Assembly (NCBI RefSeq): GCF_003071365.1
Contig: NZ_CP028960.1
Location: 2,834,501-2,898,500, forward strand
DNA from: Methyloceanibacter sp. wino2
GTDB taxonomy: Bacteria; Pseudomonadota; Alphaproteobacteria; Rhizobiales; Methyloligellaceae
Length of the DNA stretch: 64,000 nucleotides
Direction: 5' to 3'
The notes beneath the pieces are model-generated. The model did no database searches and had not been told where the DNA came from. It saw only the letters and a list, made by a program, of their open reading frames with translations. A program made the position numbers and the translations under genes. How positions within the stretch are numbered: position 1 is the first letter of the stretch; every line of letters begins with the position of its first letter. Shown piece by piece: positions 38,883-46,929 of this stretch.

Positions 38883-39353
38883 TTATGTGGGGTGGCCGTC
38901 GCGCTTCAGACGCACGATGGCCGCATCGAGCGCCTGCAGGAAGGCCGAGCGGTCGGCCTTCGAGAACGGTCGCGGGCCGCCCGTGATCTCGCCCGCCGAG
39001 CGCAAATCGGTCATCAGATCGCGCATGGCCAGCGTCATGCCTATGGATGCGTCGGTGAAGGGTTTGCCGTTCGGCGCGATGGCCTCGGCCCTCGCCGTAA
39101 CGGCGCGATGGGCGAGAGGCACGTCGTTTGTCACCACGATCACGCCGGGCCGGGCCCGCTCCGCGATCCAATCATCGGCGACGTCGAGACCCTGATCGAC
39201 GACCACGCGCTCGATGTTCGCGTCCTTCGGCAGCATCATATAGGCGTTGGACACGACGATGGTCTTGACCGCGTATCTTGCGGCGACCCGAAAAACCTCG
39301 TCTTTTACAGGACAGGCATCGGCATCGACGAGGATCAGGATGGGCTCACACAT
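38883..39353 (-). CDS. UPF0178 (YaiI/YqxD, DUF188) family protein
   Basis: 156 residues with the conserved opening [20 protein letters not shown] and the segment [22 protein letters not shown], a PIN-like nuclease-type fold with clustered acidic residues. Function not known. It lies between guaA and the second guaA 3' end, on the opposite strand, so it is inside the interval bracketed by the direct repeat. Its composition resembles core genes, so it need not be foreign. Confidence 0.9.
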   Translation of the reverse strand: MCEPILILVDADACPVKDEVFRVAARYAVKTIVVSNAYMMLPKDANIERVVVDQGLDVADDWIAERARPGVIVVTNDVPLAHRAVTARAEAIAPNGKPFTDASIGMTLAMRDLMTDLRSAGEITGGPRPFSKADRSAFLQALDAAIVRLKRDGHPT

Positions 39354-39392
39354 GGCCGGATGTTTAGCAGCCGCGCCCCCGCAACAGCAACG

Positions 39393-39473
39393 ATGCGCGG
39401 CATCAACCGCGTCGTGTATGATATCTCGCCCGAACCTCCCCGGACTATCGAGTGGGCGAAAGGGGCGAACTAG
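39393..39473 (+). repeat. Second copy of the guaA 3' end
   Basis: A 22-base block is identical to guaA (39394-39415 with 38782-38803). It is followed by a weaker match that still encodes the same ending ([11 protein letters not shown], then TIEW), then a TAG at 39471. The copy lacks the rest of guaA. Integrative elements that target the 3' end of guaA leave exactly this: one end rebuilt on guaA and a displaced tail at the other junction. No integrase gene is present, so any element is decayed or partly lost. Confidence 0.75.
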
Positions 39474-39493
39474 GGCGAGAAAGGAGCACCGCG

Positions 39494-40117
39494 TTGACTT
39501 CCGAACGCGACGACCAACTCAATTTCATTCGGGAGATAGAGGCGGCCATTGCTTTTGGCGGGCCTGCACATGGAACGTCAGCGACGGAACTGTTCGATCG
39601 AGTAGCCAAACACGTCAACGGGTTGCTCATCGATGCCAAAGAAGCCTTTGGGCGACGTTCGTTCGGCACTAGTGTCTTTCTAGCGATTTCGGCGATGGAG
39701 GAGACGGCCAAGGCAGAGGTCCTCGCGTTTCGCACGCTCAAATCGGCAGACGGGCGCGGGCAGGGACGCGATCCAATGCGCGACCATGCAAGCAAGCATA
39801 GACTAGCCGTGCGGCGGACCGCCTTTATGGGCAGGCTTCCGGACCTGTTAGGTGCTGAGAACTGCGCTCGACTACAGCGCGATGCCAACACGGGCCAATT
39901 GGTTCGACTTCGAGAACGGGCTTTGTACGCTCACATTGACGAGACTGGAGTGTCTACACCGGCGATGGCGATCTCGGAGTCTCAGGCGCGTGAGTTGCTG
40001 CCTCTCGCGACTGAGGTGGCGGACGACGTCCTCGTTGGCTGGACCAATCAATCATATGTGCTGGGCGAGTCCTTCGAACGCTTGTTCTCGGAACTGGCGG
40101 GGCACATCGAGCCTTGA
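39494..40117 (+). CDS. AbiV-like (HEPN) abortive infection protein
   Basis: 207 residues, all helical. The start is the TTG at 39494, which lies 7 bases after AAGGAG; no ATG gives a better start. The AbiV-family pattern is seen: [23 protein letters not shown] (a helix with the conserved Glu-Glu and Lys), the histidine motif RDHASKH, and [17 protein letters not shown], matching the LYVD segment of the family. In Lactococcus AbiV blocks phage protein synthesis by binding a phage product. It lies just after the duplicated guaA end, and a DUF2971 gene converges on it. The family call is fairly sure; a defence role is inference. Confidence 0.7.
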   Translation: MTSERDDQLNFIREIEAAIAFGGPAHGTSATELFDRVAKHVNGLLIDAKEAFGRRSFGTSVFLAISAMEETAKAEVLAFRTLKSADGRGQGRDPMRDHASKHRLAVRRTAFMGRLPDLLGAENCARLQRDANTGQLVRLRERALYAHIDETGVSTPAMAISESQARELLPLATEVADDVLVGWTNQSYVLGESFERLFSELAGHIEP

Positions 40118-40191
40118 TGAGGGCTGCGCTTGGGGTGCCCTTACATGACTAGGCTCCGCTTCGCGACGAGCAGCTTGCTGAACGCTGGTTT

Positions 40192-41025
40192 CTAACGGAT
40201 GCGGAGCTGACTGGGAACCAAGCTGGCCCTTGGCGCAAATTCCCTGAGAATGTCACCGACCTCGTCCGCCGACGCTTTGGTGATCTTCGGGCCAACCGTG
40301 ACCTCCATGTCAGCCAGTGCCGATTCATCGAGGGGAACGAAAAGAGCATTGTTCTCGATAGGATATCGTTCGAAGTCGAGAGTCACTTCGTTAAAGTATT
40401 TGTCGTTTGGGTATTCGGCCTCAAAGGCAAGCGCGGCGATCTTGAAGCGCCATTCCTGCTCATAGGACCAGTGCGTGCTTTTCACCATCCCGAGATCGTA
40501 TGGATAGAACGCGGCAGTGTCGCCGCAGTGGTATACAAGCCTATGGCTCCTGTAGGAGGCATCGTCACTATAGTACACTTTGTTTGGTCCGATAATCGCG
40601 CACCCCTGAGTTTGCATTGCCGGAGCCTTCCTAAGAATCGTGTAAGACCCATCGAAAATTGTGAGAGCGCCACCCTTCTCGTAAATTACCGGCTCACGTC
40701 GGCCGGCGAACATGTTTGCGGGCAGGCGCATACGGACGCCGCAGAACCTGTCACCATACATGGACCACATCGGGATCTGCTCAGCTTCTACACTGGACCA
40801 GCACGATACAAAAACTGAACTCGCAGCCAAGGGCACATCTGAGGCAATCGCTTCTTCCGGGTCATTGACACTGTCCAAGCGCGAGAAGCGAATTGAGCGT
40901 GACTCCAGGATGCGGCGAAGACTCTCTACCGATGTGTATTGATAGAGAACAGGTGGAAGCTGTTCGATGCCCATGACGTCGAACATGAAGTCGTCTGTAT
41001 AGAATCCCTGAGATTTGAATTGCAT
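40192..41025 (-). CDS. DUF2971 domain protein
   Basis: 277 residues if the ATG at 41025 is used; a GTG at 41073 adds 16 residues, and neither has a clear ribosome site. The DUF2971 pattern is plain: PPVLYQYTSVESLRRILES, then IRFSRLDSVNDPEEA, FVSCWSSVEAEQIPMWSMYGD and GVRMRLP, with a C-terminal domain that includes EQEWRFK. Function is unknown; the opening resembles small ADP-ribosyltransferase-like folds only loosely. GC is visibly lower than the core (28 of 60 bases at 40561-40620 against 43 of 60 at 38401-38460), suggesting recent transfer. It converges on the AbiV-like gene. Confidence 0.75.
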   Translation of the reverse strand: MQFKSQGFYTDDFMFDVMGIEQLPPVLYQYTSVESLRRILESRSIRFSRLDSVNDPEEAIASDVPLAASSVFVSCWSSVEAEQIPMWSMYGDRFCGVRMRLPANMFAGRREPVIYEKGGALTIFDGSYTILRKAPAMQTQGCAIIGPNKVYYSDDASYRSHRLVYHCGDTAAFYPYDLGMVKSTHWSYEQEWRFKIAALAFEAEYPNDKYFNEVTLDFERYPIENNALFVPLDESALADMEVTVGPKITKASADEVGDILREFAPRASLVPSQLRIR

Positions 41026-41245
41026 TTTGATTGTCGAAATTTGCGTTTGAAGGGTGCGCGCGGGACGATGCACGGGGCTGTGGCTATGTTCTCAGGCCGC
41101 AATGGACCTCGCTCTGCTGGCCAGAGACATCGGCGATAACCAGGTAGGCGCTGTCAGGCCCAAACACAAGGAGCCGCGGAAATTGACAACGTGCGGGCGA
41201 ACGAGCATCGCTGGTTCCCGAGCCCGTCCCGCCCCGCCACCACCC

Positions 41246-41436
41246 CTAAGCCATCTGATACCCCGGGGTGGATTTCATGAGAGCGCGTTCGTCTTCGGTC
41301 ATCACCTCTTCGTTGGTCTCGAACAGCGGCGTCGAGAGAGTGCGCTCGCCGGTATCGGGCAGCATGGCGAGGATGACAGAGCCGTCCTCGGCCGTCTCCG
41401 CGATCTGGTGGGTGACGACGAAAGCGCCGCCGCCCT
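41246..41436 (-). pseudogene. Remnant: last 63 codons of a second cysK
   Basis: These 191 bases repeat the end of cysK (42602-42792) with about 24 mismatches, roughly 87% identity by eye. The reading frame stays open through the shared C-terminus, for example EDERALMKSTPGYQMA and the TAG stop, and many differences are third-base changes. The rest of the gene is missing: homology stops six bases before the end of the di-haem peroxidase gene. It is therefore a truncated copy with no start. Confidence 0.8.
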
Positions 41437-41442
41437 CGGCCG

Positions 41443-42489
41443 CTATTGCTGCGGCAGCACCTCGATATTGGGACGGGGCGTGTCTTCTGTCTCCACGGGA
41501 AGGACCGGGTAGACGACTTCCGGCAGCTTGCCGGTCAGCGAATGGAGGAAGGCCGTGATCTTCTCGACCTCCTCGTCGCTAAGTTCCTGGCCGAGCTGGG
41601 AGCTGCCCATGATCCCGACGGCTTGCTCCAGATCCCACACATTGCCGGAATGGAAATAGGGGGCCGTGAGGGCGATGTTGCGCAAGGGCGATGCGCGGAA
41701 GACGTAGGTGTCGGTGGCCGTCTTGGTCACCGCGAAGCGTCCCTTGTCGTCCTCGGGCAGGACGTCCGAGCCGGGCTTCTCGATGACGCCGAACGGGTAA
41801 TAGCCGTGTCCGCCGACATTGACGCCGTTGTGGCAGGCGACGCAGCCCTTGTTCATGAATAGAGCCAGGCCCTCTTTCTGATCGGGCGTCAGCGCGGCGT
41901 CGTCGCCGTTGAGATAGGAGTCGAACGGCGCCGGGGTAATGAGTGTCGCCTCGTAAGCCTCGATCGCGCGCGCCATGTTGTCGAATGTCACGGCATCGTC
42001 CTCGTCCGGGAACGCCTCCTCGAACCATTCGACGTATTGGGGCATGCTCTTCAGCGTTGCGACGACAGCGGTCGGCTCGTTGGCCATCTCGACGCCGGCT
42101 TGGATCGGGCCTTTGGCCTGCTCCTTCAGGTCTTCCGCGCGGCCGTCCCAGAACTGCGCCTGGTTGAGCACGGAGTTCAGGACGGTCGGCGCGTTACGCG
42201 GTCCCTTCTGCCAGCCATGACCGATGGAGGTCTCGAGGTTGTCGTCGCCGCCGGTCGCGAGGTTGTGGCAGGAGTTGCAGCTGAACACGCCCGATGCCGA
42301 TAGCCGCGGGTCGAAAAACAGCGCTTGCCCCAACTCGATCTTTTCCGGGGTGATCCGGTTGTCCTTCACGCTTGGAATGGTCGAAGGCAACGGCTTGAAC
42401 ATCGCCGCGGCTTGGTCGCGCAGTTCATCGGCCATGACGGTTGAACTGGCCAATGCCGGTATCAGTAAAGCTATGAGAAACCGCAGCAT
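41443..42489 (-). CDS. Di-haem cytochrome c peroxidase (MauG/CcpA family)
   Basis: Periplasmic reduction of hydrogen peroxide, or oxidation chemistry as in MauG relatives. 348 residues from the ATG at 42489, with GAGGGGGC ahead of it and the signal peptide MLRFLIALLIPALASSTVMA. Two haem-binding motifs are visible: CNSCH near residue 80 and CVACH near 220. Flanking segments QFWDGRAEDLKEQAKGPI and RNIALTAPYFHSGNVW are typical of the CcpA/MauG family. It sits exactly between cysK and the 3' cysK remnant, so it looks inserted by the same event that made the duplication. Confidence 0.92.
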   Translation of the reverse strand: MLRFLIALLIPALASSTVMADELRDQAAAMFKPLPSTIPSVKDNRITPEKIELGQALFFDPRLSASGVFSCNSCHNLATGGDDNLETSIGHGWQKGPRNAPTVLNSVLNQAQFWDGRAEDLKEQAKGPIQAGVEMANEPTAVVATLKSMPQYVEWFEEAFPDEDDAVTFDNMARAIEAYEATLITPAPFDSYLNGDDAALTPDQKEGLALFMNKGCVACHNGVNVGGHGYYPFGVIEKPGSDVLPEDDKGRFAVTKTATDTYVFRASPLRNIALTAPYFHSGNVWDLEQAVGIMGSSQLGQELSDEEVEKITAFLHSLTGKLPEVVYPVLPVETEDTPRPNIEVLPQQ

Positions 42490-42601
42490 GACGCCCCCTC
42501 TTAGATTTGAATTCTTCAAATTCTAATCTAGCGAGGGTTGTGCGCGTTGTGCGAGATCAAGGGTGAGTTACAGAGTCACACCTGCGCTTCGCCCGCCGAG
42601 C

Positions 42602-43672
42602 CTAAGCCATCTGATACCCCGGCGTGGACTTCATCAGGGCGCGTTCGTCCTCGGTCATCACCTCTTCTATGTTCTCGAACAGCGGTGTCGAAAGATAGCG
42701 CTCGCCGGTATCGGGCAGCATGGCGAGGATGACAGCGCCGTCTTCTGCTTTCTCGGCGATCTGGTGGGCGACGGCGAAGGTGGCGCCGCCGGAGATGCCC
42801 GTCATGATGCCTTCCTGCGCCGCGAGTTTACGCGACCACTCGATGGCGGTGGGCCCGGTGACGGGAACGAGCTCGTCGTAGTAGTGCCCGTCGATCGCTT
42901 CCTGCAGCACCAGGGGAATGAAGTCGGGCGTCCAGCCTTGTACCGGGTGGGGCTCGAAGGCGGCATGGCTCACGCTGGGGGCGCCATCCTCTGACCGTTC
43001 CTGGACGATGCCGCTGCCCACCAACCCCGCGTTCGCTGGCTCGCTCAGAATGATCTTCGTCTCGGGCCTTCTTTCACGCAGCACGCGGCCGACGCCGGCT
43101 ACCGTGCCGCCCGTGCCGTAGCCGCTCACGAAATAGTCGAGACGCTCGCCGTCGAAGTCGGCGAGGATCTCCCGTGCCGTGGTGTTCGCGTGGATGAGCG
43201 CGTTGTCGGGCGTCTCAAACTGGTGGGCGAGGAACCAGCCGTGTTCCTTGGCGAGCTCCACGGCCTTTTGATACATGCCGAAGCCTTTGAGTTCTTTCGG
43301 GGTCAGGACGACCTTGGCGCCGAGGAAGCGCATGAGCTTGCGCCTCTCGATGGAGAAGCTCTCTGCCATGGTGACCACCAGCGGATAGCCCTTGGCGGCG
43401 CAGACCATGGCGAGGCCGATGCCCGTGTTGCCGCTCGTGGCCTCGACCACGGTCTGGCCGGGCTTGAGGTCTCCGCGCTTTTCGGCCTCTTCGATGATGC
43501 TGATCGCCAGCCGGTCCTTCACGGACGCCGCCGGGTTGAAGAACTCGGCTTTGACGTAGAGCCGCACATTGTCCGGCGCCAGGCGCTTCACGCGGATGCA
43601 CGGCGTGTTGCCGATCGTGTCGACAATGCTCTCGTAGAGTTTTCCTTGTCCGGTCGTCGTTCGTGAGGTCAT
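42602..43672 (-). CDS. cysK: Cysteine synthase A
   Basis: PLP enzyme joining O-acetylserine and sulfide to cysteine, cytosolic. 356 residues from the ATG at 43672, which has GGAG 9 bases upstream; an ATG at 43738 would add 22 residues. PLP-binding Lys lies in NPAASVKDRLA, substrate loop in EATSGNTGIGLA, and phosphate loop GYGTGGTVAGVGR. The C-terminus is about 25 residues longer than E. coli CysK and ends PGYQMA. Together with cysD and cysNC it completes sulfate-to-cysteine genes in the window except the reductases. Confidence 0.94.
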   Translation of the reverse strand: MTSRTTTGQGKLYESIVDTIGNTPCIRVKRLAPDNVRLYVKAEFFNPAASVKDRLAISIIEEAEKRGDLKPGQTVVEATSGNTGIGLAMVCAAKGYPLVVTMAESFSIERRKLMRFLGAKVVLTPKELKGFGMYQKAVELAKEHGWFLAHQFETPDNALIHANTTAREILADFDGERLDYFVSGYGTGGTVAGVGRVLRERRPETKIILSEPANAGLVGSGIVQERSEDGAPSVSHAAFEPHPVQGWTPDFIPLVLQEAIDGHYYDELVPVTGPTAIEWSRKLAAQEGIMTGISGGATFAVAHQIAEKAEDGAVILAMLPDTGERYLSTPLFENIEEVMTEDERALMKSTPGYQMA

Positions 43673-43855
43673 GGCGAAATTCTCCGCATCGTGCTCTTCG
43701 GGGTTGTTGGTGTGCTTGCCGGACGTCTTGGCCGCCATGTTAGGGCGATTGGCGCCGCTTGAGTAGGTCGGCGTAGCTTGTTTGCCCGGCTCGATGAGGC
43801 AAACTGGACGGATCGGGCGAGTGTCCGGAAGCGAGTAGGGGAGAGGGCGAGGGGA

Positions 43856-44107
43856 ATGGCGGCCAAACTTATCTCAGGCGGCGTGGTTCACGACCTGCCG
43901 GCGGACTTCCGCAAGGCGCTGCTCGCCGACGCCAAGGCCTTGGAAACGTGGGAAGACATCACGCCGCTCGCGCGCAACGAATGGATCTGCTGGATCGAGT
44001 CCGCCAAGAAAGTCGAAACGCGGGAGCGCCGTATCGAATGGGGCCGGTCCAACCTCAATGACGGCAAGCGCAGACCCTGCTGCTGGCCTGGCTGTCCGCA
44101 CCGTTGA
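43856..44107 (+). CDS. Small YdeI/OmpD-associated (OmdA) family protein
   Basis: 83 residues from the ATG at 43856, which follows GAGAGGGCGAGGGG. The family pattern is complete for the short type: DLPADFRKALLADAKALETW, then ARNEWICWIESAKKVETRERRI and a Cys-containing end GKRRPCCWPGCPHR. This domain is named bacteriocin-protection or OmpD-associated, but its molecular role is not established. The CC...C...H ending could bind a metal. It stands divergent to cysK. Confidence 0.82.
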   Translation: MAAKLISGGVVHDLPADFRKALLADAKALETWEDITPLARNEWICWIESAKKVETRERRIEWGRSNLNDGKRRPCCWPGCPHR

Positions 44108-44314
44108 GCCTCCACAGCGCCGCTCCTTGCCCCGGGGCCCCACGAATCCGGCAAATGTCCCGGTTCACGGCAGATTAACCCTCGCCGCTCTAACGTCGCA
44201 AAGTGAGGTATAATACGCGGAACAACCCGCCTTGCGTGTGTCCGCGTTCGGTTTTTGGCCGGGCCGGGCCCATCCCAGGCGGTTCGGACTGTGCGATTTG
44301 AGGGAGCCTGTCTC

Positions 44315-45655
44315 GTGCGAGGGGCAAATCGGGTGAAAAGCGGTTTCGGCGCTCCGGCCTTGGGCCTGGGCGCGCTTCTGCTTGGGACCACCTTCGCGAC
44401 CGTCCCTGCCGGCGCGGAGCAGCTCCCCTGGCTCGCCGCGCCGCCGCAAGGCTCACCACAGGCGGTCACCATCGTCCCGAAGACACGGGTCGTGCCGGGA
44501 TCCCGCTATGTGCCGGACGTTCAGGCACCGCCGCCGCAGGCAGCGCCGGCTCCCGTTGCCGCACCGGCGCCCCAGACAATGCCGGCCGGCCAATATGCGC
44601 CTGCTGCAGCCGCCCCGTCGCCGGTGATGCCCGTGCCGAACGCGCCGGTCGCGCCCACCTACCAAGCCGCGCCTCCCGCGCTGCTGGCGCCTGCCATGCG
44701 GCCCGCACTTGCGCCTGCGCCGCCGCCGGAACCCGTCCGCCCGGTTATTCCCGGCGTGCCCGCCTGGCTCAATCCGCATATCGGCGATGGCGAGGGGCAG
44801 ATCTCCGCCACGGTGCTGAAGCGTGCGCGCGACTTCCATCAGGCGAAGGTGCGCGCCGGGAAGGTCAAGAATTCCTGCTATTTCGCCTTCGATGCGACGC
44901 GGCCCGGCGAGGGCGCCAAACGGTTCTATGCCATCTGCGAGAACAAGCAGACCTTCCGCGCTGTTACCTCGGGTCATGGCGCAGGGCGCAATTTCGAAGG
45001 TCTCGCCAATGTTTCCAACAACGCGAGGTGCGCAAAGAATTTCTCGAATGCGGCGAACTCGCATTTGACCACCGGCGGCGGATACCTGACGGCCGAGACG
45101 CGCACCTCCTTCAAGGGCTATTACAGCGAGGCCGGTGGCTATCAGCCGCTGGTCCGGTCGTTCGTGCAATACACGGGCGAGGGCGATACGGCCAACGCGC
45201 GGTCGCGCGCCATTGGCGGCCATTCGGCGGCAATCGTGCGGTGGCAGTGCCGGTTGAAAATGCCGTCGAGCAAATATGCGGATAAGAGCGGCTACGTGCC
45301 CTTCGGCAAGCTCATAAACTACAGCGCCGGTCGTTCGAGCGGCTGCACAAGCTGGCCCCGGGACGCCGACGATCAGTTCCTGGCGATCGCGGATAGTCCG
45401 ACGACGGTCTATATTTATCCCGAGGCGAAAGACATCGTCGCGGTGGGACGCGCGGTGCGGGCGGGACAGTCGCCGTCGCGCGTGGGCGCCTATTGGAACG
45501 CCTCCTGCCTGAAGGAGATCGGCGAGCCGAATTTCTGGCCGCGCGAGAAGCTCGAGCCCGCGCTCCTCCAATACGCGAAGAAGCACAAGCCGGGCCGCGC
45601 ACGCACCCTGTCGGATTTGCCGTTGTGCAAGACGGTCGTCGGCTCGGCGCGCTAG
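44315..45655 (+). CDS. YkuD_2-type (L,D-transpeptidase-like) exported protein with Pro-rich spacer
   Basis: 446 residues if the GTG at 44315 is used (GAGGGAG upstream); a GTG at 44333 is also possible. A signal peptide (GFGAPALGLGALLLGTTFATVPAGA) leads into about 110 residues rich in Pro and Ala, which may span the cell wall. The C-terminal 280 residues match the YkuD_2 family: YFAFDATRP, AKRFYAICENK, SGHGAGRN, FSNAANSHLTTGGGYLTAE, GGHSAA and the cysteine motif GRSSGCTSW. Expected to act on or bind peptidoglycan in the periplasm. A shorter paralogue lies at 46930. Confidence 0.8.
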   Translation: MRGANRVKSGFGAPALGLGALLLGTTFATVPAGAEQLPWLAAPPQGSPQAVTIVPKTRVVPGSRYVPDVQAPPPQAAPAPVAAPAPQTMPAGQYAPAAAAPSPVMPVPNAPVAPTYQAAPPALLAPAMRPALAPAPPPEPVRPVIPGVPAWLNPHIGDGEGQISATVLKRARDFHQAKVRAGKVKNSCYFAFDATRPGEGAKRFYAICENKQTFRAVTSGHGAGRNFEGLANVSNNARCAKNFSNAANSHLTTGGGYLTAETRTSFKGYYSEAGGYQPLVRSFVQYTGEGDTANARSRAIGGHSAAIVRWQCRLKMPSSKYADKSGYVPFGKLINYSAGRSSGCTSWPRDADDQFLAIADSPTTVYIYPEAKDIVAVGRAVRAGQSPSRVGAYWNASCLKEIGEPNFWPREKLEPALLQYAKKHKPGRARTLSDLPLCKTVVGSAR

Positions 45656-45675
45656 GCCCCGCGCATCAACGAGAC

Positions 45676-45915
45676 TCAGCGGTGCTCGTCCGGAATTGTT
45701 CTCGACAGGAAGATGGCTGTGCCGACCACGAGCGGCGACAGCAAGATGACTCCGAACACGATGAAGATGACCGCGGTGGTGAGGGGCGTCACGTCCGAAC
45801 GCACGAGCGTACCAAGCCCCCAGGCGTCGGTGACGAGCAACGTCACCGCGAACAGGGCCACCGCCACGATGCCGATCGCGTATTGCTTGGCCACGAATTT
45901 GATCAGGTCCGGCAT
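45676..45915 (-). CDS. Small two-helix membrane protein
   Basis: 79 residues from the ATG at 45915, though an upstream in-frame ATG (45933) is possible and the ribosome site is poor for both. Two hydrophobic segments, YAIGIVAVALFAVTLLV and TAVIFIVFGVILLSPLVVGTAIF, leave a short charged C-terminus. Family not recognised. It lies on the opposite strand between the first YkuD_2 gene and a methyltransferase gene. Confidence 0.55.
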   Translation of the reverse strand: MPDLIKFVAKQYAIGIVAVALFAVTLLVTDAWGLGTLVRSDVTPLTTAVIFIVFGVILLSPLVVGTAIFLSRTIPDEHR

Positions 45916-46013
45916 AGGGCGAAATGCTACCATCTCCTGCCCGCCGAGCCAGTGACAATTGGCGCGGCGTTGGGGCATCCCCTGCCTCGATATGCGAGAG
46001 TAGAGTTACCCCG

Positions 46014-46748
46014 ATGACCGGCATGAACAGCTTCGACAACAAGTCCTTCCTTGCGCGCATTCGCGGGGGCGACTTCGCCCATCCCGGCGAGGAGGACGCT
46101 ATCGACCTCGTCTTGTCTCACGTTCGCCCGGCACCGCGCGAGACGGTGCTCGATGCCGGCAGCGGGCTCGGCGCCACGGCCGATGCCATCGGACGGAAGA
46201 CAGGCGCCTCTGTCGTCGGGGTCGATCTCGATGCGGAGTCCGTGGGCTACGCCAACAGCCGCTACGCGGACCGGCAGTTCATCCCCGGCGACATCACCAA
46301 GCTCGGTGAATTGGGTCTGCCGACGGTGGACGTGATCTACGCGTTCAATTCTCTCTACGCTTGCGAGGATTTGGAAGCCTGTTTTGCCGCCTTCCGAGAG
46401 GTGGCCAATCCGGGCGCGCGGATCGCGGTGTTCGACTACATCGCGTACGACGCCGCCGCGCTTGCCGAGGCGGACTGTCTGCCCCCAAGCGTGCATTCGA
46501 TGGCGGAGATGCGCCAGGCGCCCGAGCGGCAGGGATGGACCTGCACGGGCATCGTCAATCTCGATCAGGCTTACATCGCGTGGTACGGCGGCTTCCTCGC
46601 GCGCATGGACGAAAACAGAGAGGCGCTCGGCACTGCCCGCTCTCCCGCGTTCTTCGACGAGGTCCGGAAGAAATACGCTGACATGCGTCAGTGCCTGGAG
46701 CGGGGCGTGCTCGGCGGCGCTCTGCACACCTATGCGTTTGGCACCTGA
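46014..46748 (+). CDS. Class I SAM-dependent methyltransferase
   Basis: 244 residues from the ATG at 46014; the ATG at 46023 is also possible. Motif I VLDAGSGLGATADAIG, acidic loop VVGVDLDAESVGYA and the post-motif DVIYAFNSLYACED describe a small-molecule methyltransferase. Residue 200 onward (MRQCLERGVLGGALHTY) resembles sarcosine/glycine-type or ubiquinone-type methyltransferases but is not specific. Substrate unknown. It is flanked by the two YkuD_2 genes; co-function is not shown. Confidence 0.8.
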   Translation: MTGMNSFDNKSFLARIRGGDFAHPGEEDAIDLVLSHVRPAPRETVLDAGSGLGATADAIGRKTGASVVGVDLDAESVGYANSRYADRQFIPGDITKLGELGLPTVDVIYAFNSLYACEDLEACFAAFREVANPGARIAVFDYIAYDAAALAEADCLPPSVHSMAEMRQAPERQGWTCTGIVNLDQAYIAWYGGFLARMDENREALGTARSPAFFDEVRKKYADMRQCLERGVLGGALHTYAFGT

Positions 46749-46929
46749 CCCATCGCAACGCGGCTGCGATCGATGGTCTCTACACGGGATGGGGCTTGCA
46801 CGGAGGAGTAATCGGTTATGATTGCTGCCGGTCGTTCTGTGCACCCGATTCGCGCCAGTGAAATGCCCTAATGACGGCATTTTTTCGCGCAACATCGGAG
46901 GGGTGCGAAACACGGGGAGACTGAATCTC

